A stretch of 64,000 nt of DNA from Grifola frondosa (Eukaryota > Basidiomycota > Agaricomycetes > Polyporales > Grifolaceae). The translations under genes were made by a program, and so were the position numbers. Within the stretch, counting starts at the first letter, position 1, and the number at the start of each line of letters is the position of its first letter. The notes beneath the pieces are model-generated. The model did not search any database, was not told the origin of the DNA, and was given only the letters and a program-made list of their open reading frames with translations. The DNA lies in the NCBI GenBank assembly GCA_001683735.1, contig LUGG01000023.1:496001-560000 (forward strand). The letters run 5' to 3'. Shown piece by piece: positions 23,488-34,175 of the stretch.

Positions 23488-25504
23488 TGTCACGCACCAA
23501 AAGTGTTTGGTACCTGGACATGGCAAAATAACATCAATTTTGCACATCCTGTCATCAGTAAATGATATGGCATGGGACATCAAATCGGGAAGTGGTCACG
23601 TGCTTATACTCATAAATAAAGCATAATTTCATTCGGCTATTTCCAGATATTCTTGTTCCCGTCCATCACCATCATGCAGGCAATTTCGTACCTTGTGATA
23701 CTCAGGTTCCCTACTATCGGGTGCATCGACAGACTCGTAAACATATCCTCATCCTCGATCCAGTCCAGGATCATCTTATCCCAATCTATTTTTCTGGTCC
23801 CCTTCGTCTTTTGGGACCCAACACGAGTTTACAGGACGAATCACCCGCATCCTTCAATTTCAGGAGACTCGAGTCATTGTTGCTGTGGAGCATTACACAG
23901 GCACCCAGGAAGTTGCAGTGGGCATTCCCTATTCCATTCTAGCCATATTTGAATGGTTGGATGCATGGATCGTTCGGAACATTGCTCATCGCAGAGGAAT
24001 GTTGAAGCCGAACAGCGATATAGTTGAATTGCCGAAGAACATGCTGCAAGCAGGAGATGCGAGACTGATGGATGACTTTCTTTGATCTATGAGGACATGG
24101 ATGGAAGAATTAGGTCACATGACAATGTATCCATTTTCCCACCAATCAGCACTCAGCTCACATTATTTCAAGTCAAAATATGCATTTTTGTTAAGGACAT
24201 TACATAAGAATGATTATAAGAAGGAACTACATGACTTGAGAAGTTACAATGGAAGGACCTAGACAAGGTCCAGACCAGTCTACATGTTCTAGCTAAGTTC
24301 CAGAATGGCCTAGCCCTTGTCAAGAAACTCAATACGACCAGGCTTGTCAAAAGACACCCTCAAATTTGGAGTGTTATCAGTTGTAACCCCATTTTGCAAG
24401 CCCGGACAGGTCCAGATCAATCACATGACCACCTGGATCATGAGCCCAGACCATCTAGACAAGGCCTAGATGTGGAGATAAGGAGAAAAGTAGGAGATAT
24501 AAATAGAATTGAAAGATTTAGTGTAGAAATAAGCTTAGTTAGGAAAACTTTGTACTGAATTCGTAGTTTTGATACTTTTGTAACATAGTTTAGAATGTTC
24601 CATGACTAAGACATGATCAGATGACCTCAGATGAACTCTGATTTGTCAGCACTAATTCAGAAAAGCCAAGTCAGGACCAATCAGGATTGACCATGGATAA
24701 TCATGATCAGTCGTGATTAGTCAGGATTTGAGGTGGATTAGTAAGGCAACCCAGAAATGAGTCAGGGGGAGTCAGAGTGAGTCATTTCCATGGAATGTTC
24801 TGGAATTTCCTCAGGGTATAAAAGCAGGCCAAACTGCCCCCCTGAGAGCAATATAGTTTTTATCCACTTTCACCCCAGACATCTGTGTGCCCTCTCCTTC
24901 TTTGTGAATTTCACCTTGGATTGTCACCTGACCAGACTGAGCTCTGGTAGTACAAGTCCAAGAAGAGTATCTCAAGGACCCTACAAGGAAAGTAGGATAG
25001 GTTGAGTACTCTGCAGTAGAATATTCTCAGTAGCAAGACAGCAGATTGCGGCGTAAGGAAAGTGCAATTTAAGTTCGAGACAAGAAGTTTCTTGGGCTGT
25101 TTGACTGTTCAGACAAGTGCTCTGAAAGTACAGACCCAGGCAGGAAGACTCAAGGACCCTACAGGACAGTAGGCTAGGTTGAGCACTCTCACAAGACCAG
25201 GAATTGAAGTCGCAAGTGTTAGCAAGTAATATCCCTGACATTCATTTGGAATCTACGTACCTGAATCTTATATATTTAATAAATCTCGGATTTCCGGACT
25301 CGGCTGAGCCTCTGACCGGAAAAGTAGGAAAACCCGTCACGCTTGGTGCACATTGAAGTATTGAAGGCTTTTAAATTTCTTGCTGCTTATAATTCAGTTT
25401 TACTGAACCCCTTGCTTGAAAAATAAATCCTTTTGTGAACAAATTCTTGTGTTAGAAATTTATTCTCAGACAGGAACTCTCACGTACGTCAATAACCCCT
25501 TACA
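23488..25504 (+). repeat. 5' LTR
   Basis: Starts TGTCACGC and ends CCTTACA, matching 40671-42690. It has a long U3 of about 1.3 kb, a TATA box at 24817-24823 and AATAAA-like polyadenylation words near 25278 and 25421. Its first 600 bases contain coding-like ORFs, for example VEHYTGTQEVAVGIPYSILA near 23885. Confidence 0.95.
24817..24823 (+). promoter_or_regulatory. TATA box of the 5' LTR
   Basis: TATAAAA in the context CAGGGTATAAAAGCAGG, about 690 bases before the LTR end. Transcription, and hence the R region, would start some 30 bases downstream. The same site is at 42003-42009 in the 3' LTR. Confidence 0.7.
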
Positions 25505-25510
25505 AAGAGT

Positions 25511-25526
25511 TGGAGCCCACCGCGAG
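25511..25526 (+). other. Primer-binding site
   Basis: Six bases after the 5' LTR, TGGAGCCCACCGCGAG begins with TGG, the complement of a tRNA CCA end. I cannot name the tRNA; comparing with the host tRNA set would settle it. Confidence 0.65.
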
Positions 25527-25647
25527 GGGGTGTGGAAGTAAATTCAATAAGCCCAAAAGTCAATTAGAACGAAATCTGGAGACAAACCTAGATATTGCAG
25601 ATTCAGATAAGAACCCAAGTCAGGCCTTGTTACAAAAGGTTACCAGG

Positions 25648-27147
25648 ATGTACACGGATCATCGTGATCCCCCGAATGAACGTAGTCCATTATCAGATAC
25701 TCAGTTTTCCATGAGTGGATTCAGTAGTAGGTCTGCAATGGATATGCCAGTTGAAGGAACGAAGAATGCCCCAAAGTTATTCAGAGGAGAGGCAGCAGAA
25801 GTGCACCCATTTCTACGCCACTTTGAAAAGTTGGCAGCTCTTCATCACCTGACCACAGCAGAAAAATGCGAATTTGTCACAGATTACTGCTCGCGAAGGG
25901 TCAGAGAGACGATTGAAGGATTTTCAAGTTACAGAGAAGGCAATTGGGATGAGTTACGATCTAATGTGATCATATACTTCAATGCAGATCTGGAGTCTAA
26001 GAGATTCAGACTTAAGGACCTCCAGGCATTTTCAGCCCAATTTAGAAGAGAGTCAATTCATGAATTGAAAGATTGGAGACGATACCTTAGGAAATTCATC
26101 CGAATTGCAGGATGGCTCCGAGGTCAGGCAAAGCTTACTGAGGATGATTATGCATATTACCTGTGGATAGGATTACCTCCTTCATTCAGAAAAAGATTGG
26201 AAGTTAGGATCTTAGCTCTCCACCCTATGCATGATATGTCAGAACCATTCCAGCCAGCTATGATTCAGCAAGCAGCTGAAGGATTGTTAGGCCCAGATCG
26301 TTTCGACACAGAAAGACTTGGAACTGAGGATATCTTCAAGCATGATAGCAGGATAGAAGATTCAGATGATGAAGCAAGTGATGATGAAAGGATAGCCCCA
26401 GCTAGGAAGGCTAGGAGACAGCCAGCAAGAAAATCAAGAGTTAAGCCGAAGAAGGTATATGATGATAGTGACACCGATGATGATGAAGAGGTGACTCGGC
26501 CAATGGAGCCAGCACCTAAGTTGAAGAAGAGCATTGGAAGAGTCGTGAAGGAATCCCCAAAAGAATCAGAGGAATCAGAAATAGATAAGCTAGTTAAGCA
26601 AATGACTAAGCTGTCTGTAAACGATCCGCAATATGGGATTTTATTCTTGAAGGCATCCAACATAAACCCATTGGTTACAAGATGCTTGCCTCTTCCCCAT
26701 ATTAATCAGGCAGCACCCTTTGGAAGACCAGCTCAGCCAGCAGGACCACCAAGATTTGAAAGACCAGATCCTAATCGGTTCTCACCTGGAAGATTCCCAC
26801 CACCATCAGGACTAGGATGTTATGGATGTGGAGAGCAAGGACATATCATGGGAAATTGCCCAAAGATCCAGGATTTGATGTCCAAAGGACATCTCCTTAA
26901 GGATTACCGAGGACGATTTACTGATAAAAATGGAAACATTATTCAGCGAAATGGAGCAGAGAACTGGGTGCAAGCCATCAAGGATGCTGTGCCTCAGGTT
27001 CATTTTGTAACCTATGGGAAGGCTCTTGTAGAGTCAGAAGATGAATCAGATGCAGAGGTTATGGTTTACCAGCTGAGAAGACTTCAAAGGAAGCTCGGAC
27101 CTATCGAAAGCAGCCATATGAAAGTACTAGCCATCTCTTCCCAGTAA
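25648..27147 (+). CDS. gag: Gag-like protein with CCHC zinc knuckle
   Basis: The first ATG after the primer-binding site is at 25648 (MYTDHRDPPNERSP), giving about 500 residues; the open frame extends upstream through the primer site without an ATG. The capsid-like part includes FRGEAAEVHPFLRHFEKLA and DDYAYYLWIGLPPSFRKRLE, typical of retrotransposon gag of this group. An acidic/basic linker with DSDDEASDDE follows. Near the end CYGCGEQGHIMGNC fits CX2CX4HX4C, the zinc knuckle that binds element RNA. It ends in TAA at 27147, and the protease region follows after about 130 bases in another ORF. Confidence 0.85.
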   Translation: MYTDHRDPPNERSPLSDTQFSMSGFSSRSAMDMPVEGTKNAPKLFRGEAAEVHPFLRHFEKLAALHHLTTAEKCEFVTDYCSRRVRETIEGFSSYREGNWDELRSNVIIYFNADLESKRFRLKDLQAFSAQFRRESIHELKDWRRYLRKFIRIAGWLRGQAKLTEDDYAYYLWIGLPPSFRKRLEVRILALHPMHDMSEPFQPAMIQQAAEGLLGPDRFDTERLGTEDIFKHDSRIEDSDDEASDDERIAPARKARRQPARKSRVKPKKVYDDSDTDDDEEVTRPMEPAPKLKKSIGRVVKESPKESEESEIDKLVKQMTKLSVNDPQYGILFLKASNINPLVTRCLPLPHINQAAPFGRPAQPAGPPRFERPDPNRFSPGRFPPPSGLGCYGCGEQGHIMGNCPKIQDLMSKGHLLKDYRGRFTDKNGNIIQRNGAENWVQAIKDAVPQVHFVTYGKALVESEDESDAEVMVYQLRRLQRKLGPIESSHMKVLAISSQ

Positions 27148-27279
27148 AGGAAAGAAAAAAGAGCTCCACCACATACTACTGCTTATAAGCCACAGCCATC
27201 AGCATCAAGTTCATATCCCATTTCAAGGAACTCCTTTCGAAGTCCAGCAAAGTCATTCAATCCTGATAATGATGCGGAA

Positions 27280-28761
27280 ATGGTTGATGACCCAGCAATG
27301 GCTCGCATGCTTCGAAATCAGCCAGATAAGACTGTAGAAAAGAACCGAGGACCAAACAAGACATCAGCAATTAGCCAGGAAGTGGACGCATCAAATATTA
27401 TGAATAGGATTCTGAATATTCCTTTCACAATATCAGTTGGAGAACTATTTGGAGTATCCAAGGAGGTGTCACAGCAATTGCAGAATGCCTTGAAGGTCAA
27501 GAAGATAGAACCAGGGACAGGACCAGCAGCACACTTGGTATCTGGATTTACAGCAGATTTAATCTCAGGAATAAATGAGACCCGATCACCTCTTATCCGG
27601 TTGACCATGGACTGCAATGAGAAGCCAGTGAACTTTATCATTGACACAGGATCCCAGTTGAATATAATCAGTGAAAGGATCTGGAAGTCTATTGTGCAAA
27701 GGCCCATGGACAAGTCCCGTGCTATTAGCATAAATGATGCAAATGGTGGCACAGGAGACTTACTAGGTCTTGTTAGTGATGTACCTCTGAAATTTGGACA
27801 CATAAACACTAGGTTTAATGCATATGTGGCACCTAACCCTCCATTCGAAGGATTATTAGGTAGGCCATGGCAACGAGCCTTTGGTGTAGGGATACGTGAG
27901 AGGGATGAAGGAACTTTCCTTACCTTCAGAGGGCCTCCAGGACATCCTGATTCTGAAGTCTTTGTGTCATCACATGAAGACATAGGAAGTGCAGCCTCAT
28001 TTGCAACTATTGTTGAGGAGAAAGCTCCAAAGCAACCCGAGACATTGTCCAGGATTGAGTCAGTAGCTGATAATGATGATAGTGACAAGAGCTCTGAGAA
28101 GAGTGTCAAGAGTGAAGAAGAGTACAGTTCAGATATAGAGGACTATACAGAGACAGATTCAGATGAAGAAAGTACAGATGCAGATGAAGAATCAGATAAG
28201 GAGAGTCTAGCCTCAGAATTCAGGAAGATTACAATAGGGAAGAAAGCCAATGGGCAGCTGAATCATATGTATCGCCGGCAAAGCCGAGAGATGGCCATGT
28301 ATCAGTCTCTGTTAACCACCCAGATGGAGGACTTTAGAACAGACAAGACAAGAAAGATTGGAGCAAGTACCTTGATGGCAGACAATGGTGTAGAATTCAT
28401 AAAGGATGAAATGGCAGATTATGGGGCTCAGACCTTTCTTATTCGGGATGCGCAATTCTTCTTCCGAGATGTTCATTGCAATGGACATGCCATTGTGCAA
28501 TTATACCCGCACTCTAGAAAGAACATGGGGAAACTTGGTCGTTTACTTGGACGACCTGTTGATACTCATCTAATGATGTTAACTGCTGAAGGACTGAAAC
28601 CTGACGTAGTTCCCCAAGTAGCTCAAGTCGGACCTACCTGTTATGATGGATTGACAATTGGACCATGGTCTCACCTTGATCCTATGATTGTACTTCACAT
28701 GTATGCAGGACACACAGTTATTCCATTTGTAGTTGATACGGGATCCAAATCGACTGTGTAA
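27280..28761 (+). CDS. Retropepsin-like aspartic protease region (first copy)
   Basis: VNFIIDTGSQLNIISERIW holds the DTG catalytic triad at 27643-27651, and GLLGRPWQRAFGVGI supplies the glycine-rich end of the fold. A long acidic segment (DSDEESTDADEESDKES) follows. The ORF then starts a second protease-like domain, VIPFVVDTGSKSTV, at 28729-28758, where it stops. A downstream frame (28757-29828) continues that second domain. The first domain looks complete with intact catalytic residues. In the retroviral model the enzyme acts as a dimer to cut Gag and Pol. Confidence 0.75.
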   Translation: MVDDPAMARMLRNQPDKTVEKNRGPNKTSAISQEVDASNIMNRILNIPFTISVGELFGVSKEVSQQLQNALKVKKIEPGTGPAAHLVSGFTADLISGINETRSPLIRLTMDCNEKPVNFIIDTGSQLNIISERIWKSIVQRPMDKSRAISINDANGGTGDLLGLVSDVPLKFGHINTRFNAYVAPNPPFEGLLGRPWQRAFGVGIRERDEGTFLTFRGPPGHPDSEVFVSSHEDIGSAASFATIVEEKAPKQPETLSRIESVADNDDSDKSSEKSVKSEEEYSSDIEDYTETDSDEESTDADEESDKESLASEFRKITIGKKANGQLNHMYRRQSREMAMYQSLLTTQMEDFRTDKTRKIGASTLMADNGVEFIKDEMADYGAQTFLIRDAQFFFRDVHCNGHAIVQLYPHSRKNMGKLGRLLGRPVDTHLMMLTAEGLKPDVVPQVAQVGPTCYDGLTIGPWSHLDPMIVLHMYAGHTVIPFVVDTGSKSTV

Positions 28762-29828
28762 ATGCAAATGTATGGAAGTCAGCAAGAGGAACAAGTCGTG
28801 AAATAGGAAAAGGAGTTATCATTAGGGACATATCAGGAAATCCCCTTACCTGTATTGGAGCTTGGGATGTAACCCTGACCATAGGCCATGTTGATACTCA
28901 AGCAACCTTGTATATCATAGAAGGTTTAGCTGTACCAGGACTCCTTGGCCGACCATGGCAATGGAAGAATGAATTCAGCCTAAGTCACAAACCTGAAGGA
29001 GTGTTTGTAGGACTCCGAGACTATCATGGAATCAACACTTATGAGATATTGATTACAAGCCCAGGAATTCAGAGAGCTGTACTTGATCGGACTTTACGAC
29101 TTTGTGCATTATTATCAGCAGAACAAAAAATAGAAAAATCAAATACCACAGAAGCCCAAAGGTTGGAACGGCAGTTATCAGATCTACTGAAACGAGATTC
29201 AGAAGAGATACCTGTTTATCGATGGGAAGCCACAGATGGTGCACAATTAGTAGGACCAACAGATCTCAATGACCCTGGATGCTGGGACGATGACTCTAAT
29301 GATCCAGCAGAATCTGAAGATTTGAAGGAGTACACTGAATATGATAGATGGGTTGAAATGGAGAATCAACGATTATATCACAACATGCGAACAACCTACC
29401 AATTTCAAGTAGGACAAGCAGTAGATGATGTTGCTTTTCCAATAACCAACATTTCAGTGAAGAATGCTCGGACAATTCAGGAAGAGCCTAACTCTAACTT
29501 ACCAAGTGTTAAAGAGCAGCAATATTTATTACAAGATGTCAAAATGACTGTTAATGGAAAACGACGTGAAGGTCATGCAGTTCTTCATATGGTATTCACC
29601 CAAGAAAACTTGCGAAAGTCTCAGAAAGATACTGTAGAAGCCAATACATCAGAAATCATTGTGGAAGACCCTAAACCAGATCAAAACAAGACACGGGATC
29701 AGGGTTCGCAAACTAATGATCAAGAATGTACCAATGATATTGATCCAATAGTATGCTCAGAAGAAGACCTATACGTCAAATGGAAACAGGAGCTAGGAAC
29801 TAATGATTGGGATTTGGACAACCTTTAA
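28757..29828 (+). pseudogene. Second retropepsin-like domain, separated by a frameshift
   Basis: Just after DTGSKSTV the useful frame shifts by one: NANVWKSARGTSREIGKGVI, then DVTLTIGHVDTQATLYIIEG, GLAVPGLLGRPWQWKNEFSL and a C-terminal acidic region ending WDLDNL at 29828. The GLLGRPWQ..F match to the first copy shows an internal duplication. With the DTG in one frame and the rest in another, this copy cannot be made as one protein unless ribosomes shift frame or the sequence has an indel error near 28756. Confidence 0.65.
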
Positions 29829-30051
29829 AGGAGGAGTACCCAAGTCACCTGTGAAGAGAATGTAGGAATAGTCAGGATATCAGATCAAGATAAAGAAAGA
29901 AAACCCAGAAATAATTTGAAACAGGTTACCAGAAAGAGAATGCAAGCATTGATCAGACCGGATTCATATTGGATTGTGAAAAGTTACAAAAACAAGAAAT
30001 AGCAGAATATTTATAGATCCAGGATTTGTATACGAACTATTCTAGGTGCTA

Positions 30052-30515
30052 GCAGGGAACACACTCATCATCCTAGAATATCGAGGAATCAAGTTAGAAA
30101 CTATAATAAAATAAAAAAGAAGGCGAGAATAACTCACGGCAGTTGAACTGGGGGAGTGTCCGTATCACCAACTTGAATGGTCACCACACCCACTCCCTGA
30201 CCAATGATATGTGTAGAAAAGAAGATGTTCAGAAAATAATTTAAAGAAGACTTACGTCGATAGTTTCAACGGCAACGATTTTTCCGGTCCGAACGGCTCC
30301 GTCTTCAAAGAAGTTAACAGACGAGTTGATCTGAAATGTAGATTAACATTAGCCAATCGATCAAGATCGAAAATGATCGAAAGGAACTTACTTCGTAAGG
30401 CGGCATATGGATGAAGAGGTTCAAGAAGGGATGAACCAAAAGGAAATCCCACTGCCATTATATAGGCCAAGCCTTGACAGCACTTACCTCATAGAATTTG
30501 ATGGATGCAGCAATG
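30052..30515 (-). CDS. Antisense spliced coding sequence, C-terminal exons
   Basis: Reading the minus strand, five exons join in one frame with consensus splice sites: 30515-30488, 30451-30392, 30330-30256, 30196-30138 and 30082-30052, the last ending in TAG. The last intron has CTAAC before its TAG acceptor. The product reads IAASIKFYE, WDFLLVHPFLNLFIHMPPYE, INSSVNFFEDGAVRTGKIVA, VETIDGVGVVTIQVGD and ends SVFPAST. It alternates like a beta-rich fold near its end. Upstream exons are not resolved; donor-like sites on this strand continue to about 35.6 kb. I recognise no family. It lies wholly inside the retrotransposon and opposite to it. It could be a captured host gene or an element gene, and needs RNA evidence. 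The 36-base intron at 30452-30487 is short. Confidence 0.6.
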
Positions 30516-32300
30516 CTAACCGATGAGTCGTTAAGGTGTATAAACAAAGTTAATATTACCAGATCAGATTAGGAAATCAGGAACCAAGTAACAGGACAAG
30601 GAATTGGGTTTGATGTATATACCAGGGGCGCAACAGAATATTGATGATAGTACCCGATAGGGCAAGAATGTTTCAGAACATACTTAGGACTACTCCGTGA
30701 ATTTCGGACTCGGAAATGCAGGTTGCAGCATAAGCCATGAGAGCTATGGGCAATGCATACAGTCAATTCAGGTAGTCAGTATTGTGTCTGAACTCTTGAG
30801 ACCCAGTGGTAAACCAGGAAAGCGTCGAGGTCAATGTATATTCAAATTAAAATGGCACCCATTCACAGGAAAGAAAATTAGGAAATTAACTGGTAATGAA
30901 GATATTAACTTGGTCCACAAGACTTGTTAGCAAGGCTCAGAAAAGTAATTCAGTTTACTTACCATGTATCGACTTGAGGTCAAATCAAGCTCACATTTGT
31001 GCTGAACCATCCAGTAGTGATTAGAAGCTTAAATAATTGGCAGTTGGAAGAAAACCCAAAGTTATTAACGAACAGGATCCAATTGGTAAAGCCACGAAAT
31101 CTTACTTGATTGTCTTTTGTTTTGAATACAAATGTATGTATTCAAACAAAAAAGGCAATCAGGCAAAGAGTCATGAATCAAGTCACGATTGAGGAGTTTG
31201 GTGCGGAGTGCACTGTCAGCTCAGCTGATAAGGCCGCGAACTTCTTAGAATAGTATTTAGGAACAGAGTACCCAACAGGAAAATCTTGGTCATATTGGAC
31301 ACCGGATTGTATTATGATGTGTTAACCAGGGATGCAAGATATAGACACAGGAAAGGATCAGATTACGTATAACAGGATGAGACATTACTTGGACTAGATT
31401 TCGAGCCAGAATCATGTATAGTTGCAGCATACACCATGAGAGCGGTGGGCAAGGCATGAGGCCAAATCACAAGTCAGAATGTCAAAACGAGAAACAGGAA
31501 ACTCAGGGACAGGCAAGCTAGGGCATCGAGGTCAATGCACATCAAATAAAATACAATCACAAAGGCAATAGACCCAGATGGAAATTTGGGATAAGCACGA
31601 AGATCATAGATTCATTTGGCTACATCATGCACGACCGAATTGTCGATGACGTGCAAGTTTTAACGGAAGTTTAAAAACTGCAAGCAAGCAAGATACAATT
31701 TGAATCAAGAATTGCGGATACATGTGCGGATAAGAAAACCGTAGCTACAGTAATAACGAGACGTGGGGCGGTTCGAGATTGGGTCAACGAGACCATACAG
31801 CAAGATAAAAGATTAATAAATAAATTAGTATAATATGGATAAGTCTGACGGAAACGAGAGGTTAGTAACGGATGAAGACAGTTATAACGAGAGAACGTAC
31901 TAAAGACGGGGATGGCCGAACGTGACCGGGTCGCAACGAACGCGTTGAGGATGGCATCGATGGACGCAGACGAAGAGGTTGGCCTGTGAGGATAGCTGTT
32001 AGCAGACAGGCCGGACGAGAGACGAGTACCGTACATACCTAAGAACGGATCCGGCAGTCATGATTAGACTGCGGGGCGACGCATGGTCCCCGACGATCCA
32101 CGGCGAGGAGCCGCGGATACGAGCGAGGGCTCGGAACGCGACGATGTGCCCAGTTGCATGGCCATTGGGCCAGAGAGAAGAGCATGCGGCGTGCGCGCGT
32201 AACAGCGCACGAGGCCCGCAGCGCGTGCTAAATGAGAGCGTACAGGACGAGATAATAAGAACATATGTATGTGGGAGGTAATAAGAGACGGACATACTGA
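30516..32300. other. Retrotransposon cargo without resolved gene
   Basis: Many minus-strand donor-like ACTYAC words occur, but I could not assemble exons. Two stretches at about 30718-30890 and 31410-31580 resemble each other (GTTGCAGCATA..CCATGAGAGC..GTGGGCAA, then TCGAGGTCAATG), which suggests an internal duplication about 690 bases apart. Confidence 0.4.
31107..31161. repeat. Imperfect hairpin, 24-base arms
   Basis: TGATTGTCTTTTGTTTTGAA (start of the left arm, 31107) pairs with the end of 31137-31161 with a few mismatches and a 6-base loop. It sits in non-coding cargo of the retrotransposon. It could form a small structured RNA. Confidence 0.5.
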
Positions 32301-32399
32301 TAGATGTAGAGCTCAACGAGTGTACCATGCCCGAACCGGCCGGTAGGGTAATGCACGACGCTGAGAGGTCAGACGTCAGCATAGCCCGTACAGAGTGTA

Positions 32400-33640
32400 G
32401 AAGAAGGAAGAAACTCACCGAAAAGAGATTGAGTGCGACGTGCCCAACGGCTCCGAACGCGAAGCATGCAGTGCGGCGGACGCGCGCGCACCAGCACAAC
32501 CGAACGTTCGAGCAGTCCGCGGTGTGGCCAGCACACGAGAGAGTCGAGTATGGAATGCCCGAGCAGCGTGAACGTTCACGCACTCGGAGGATATCCCGGC
32601 CTAATGAGATAAGAAAGTCAGCGGCAAGCATAGAATGATGAAGACGTACTTAGGAGAGTATTACGCTCACCGGGTACGGGGACGTACAAACCGTACAATG
32701 GGAGGAGAGACGTTGAGGAGTGCGCCCGCATAGTTGCGCGGTGCGCCGTCGCAGAGAAACCGTTTGAGCGCAGCGCAACCTGGTCAATAAGGATCAGCGA
32801 CGAATGAACGGTTAACGGGAACGGCATACCGATGACTGGCCCGTTAGCTACCTGACGTCGAGGCTAGTGCGCTGAGAGGAACAGAATGTCAGCCAGTAAG
32901 AGAGAAATGGGATCGAAGGACGCGCCTACAAAGAATCGAGCTCATTGAGTATGGGAATTTGAAGACCGTACAGCGGAAGGAGCGGTCGAGAAGGTGCGCG
33001 CCTGCACAGCTGAGCAATGAGCCGGTGCGAGAGTTCGAAAAAGCGCACCATGCCCTGGTAAAGAAAGGCCAGCAGCATGCAAAGAAACCAAAGAATTAAT
33101 GTCGGACTCACCAGAACAGCGAGGAACGCGGACGCTGCCCAGTGTCGGGGCCGCGCGGCGCGAACGTTGAGCGTACCCGCTCCCGGCATGGATAGGTCCG
33201 CTGGATCAAGAGCCAGAGATGGAAATATGGAAGGAAAATGGAAGGGAACTTGATAAAAACCGAGCCCGCCTGAATGGGTTTAGCGGAGAATCAGCGCGTT
33301 TTTATAGGCCGCAGATAAGGTACACGTGAGGACTTACCAAGCAGAAGACGAGTCAAGACGAGTCAGAAAGACTCACGAAGAGTCAGAAACCCAAAAATTT
33401 GGGGACATGGCCAAGCTTTCTGCTTGGTCAGCCAAAGAGACACTTTGGGGAGAAGAGACTTGAGCCAGAGAGATTGGAAACAATGTATAGGACTCACGGA
33501 AGTAGCCCACGCAGCGCTGCGCGGTGAAGAACGCGGCATCCGGTGCACATAGTGCTACTGAGCGTAGTGTGTGGAGCTGGAAGATTGGACACAATCGAGC
33601 CACAAGAGGGGGAGCCTAGATAGAAGATAAGCTGTCAGAT
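32400..33640. repeat. GC-rich imperfect repeats with antisense splice-like sites
   Basis: Blocks around 32667-32767 and 32945-33045 resemble each other; on the minus strand both encode LLPLYGL followed by a similar hydrophobic end. Blocks around 32455-32510 and 33122-33172 share GAACGCG..GCGCGAACGTT. ACTCAC words, read as GTGAGT on the minus strand, recur near 33108, 33372, 33495 and 33797. The base composition is much richer in GC than the gag-pol parts. No protein is recognisable. Confidence 0.45.
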
Positions 33641-34126
33641 AAGGAGAATAGGGATAGAGCCGCGGCACCAAAGAACGGCCGAGAATTGGTCAGATGAGGT
33701 GTGGGGTGAGACGGATGAGTCCAGCAGGAAGAAGGATCTGCAAAAAGGATAGGAAGTCAGACCACTTTCTCCCCAACAAATCTCAGCGCGTGACTCACCG
33801 CTGCCAAGGGATGAGTAAGCGCGACCATAGGAGTAAACCGAGGCCAGGAAATGAAAGTGTGGGGTAAACAAAGGAGGGCGACGAGGCCTCCGCGAGACGC
33901 TGAAGATCCGTAGGAATAGGAGTATCGGGAGATAGAGCATCACGGAAGCATCACAAGATAAGGCGGCCCCGATGAGGCACACCGAGAACGCGATCGACCT
34001 GCGTAGAATAGACCGAGTAAGAAAGAATATACAGTACAAGTGTACCGCGTAAGGACTGCTAAAGATCAGTGATAGAAACGTTCGTTATGTGAGTATAATA
34101 AATCCGGAAAGACTAGAAGGAAAAGG

Positions 34127-34134
34127 TATAAATA
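34127..34134 (+). promoter_or_regulatory. TATA box before the 370-residue ORF
   Basis: TATAAATA lies 42 bases before the ATG at 34176, in the sense orientation of the retrotransposon but far from its LTR. It suggests an internal promoter for the accessory ORF. Confidence 0.5.
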
Positions 34135-34175
34135 CGAGGCAAAGGAGCGGACAAAATTTTGCACTCCCACTTACC

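Noticed and set aside
23653..23952. Independent host gene in the 5' LTR
   Set aside because: The same sequence is present in the 3' LTR with identical borders, so it belongs to the LTR.
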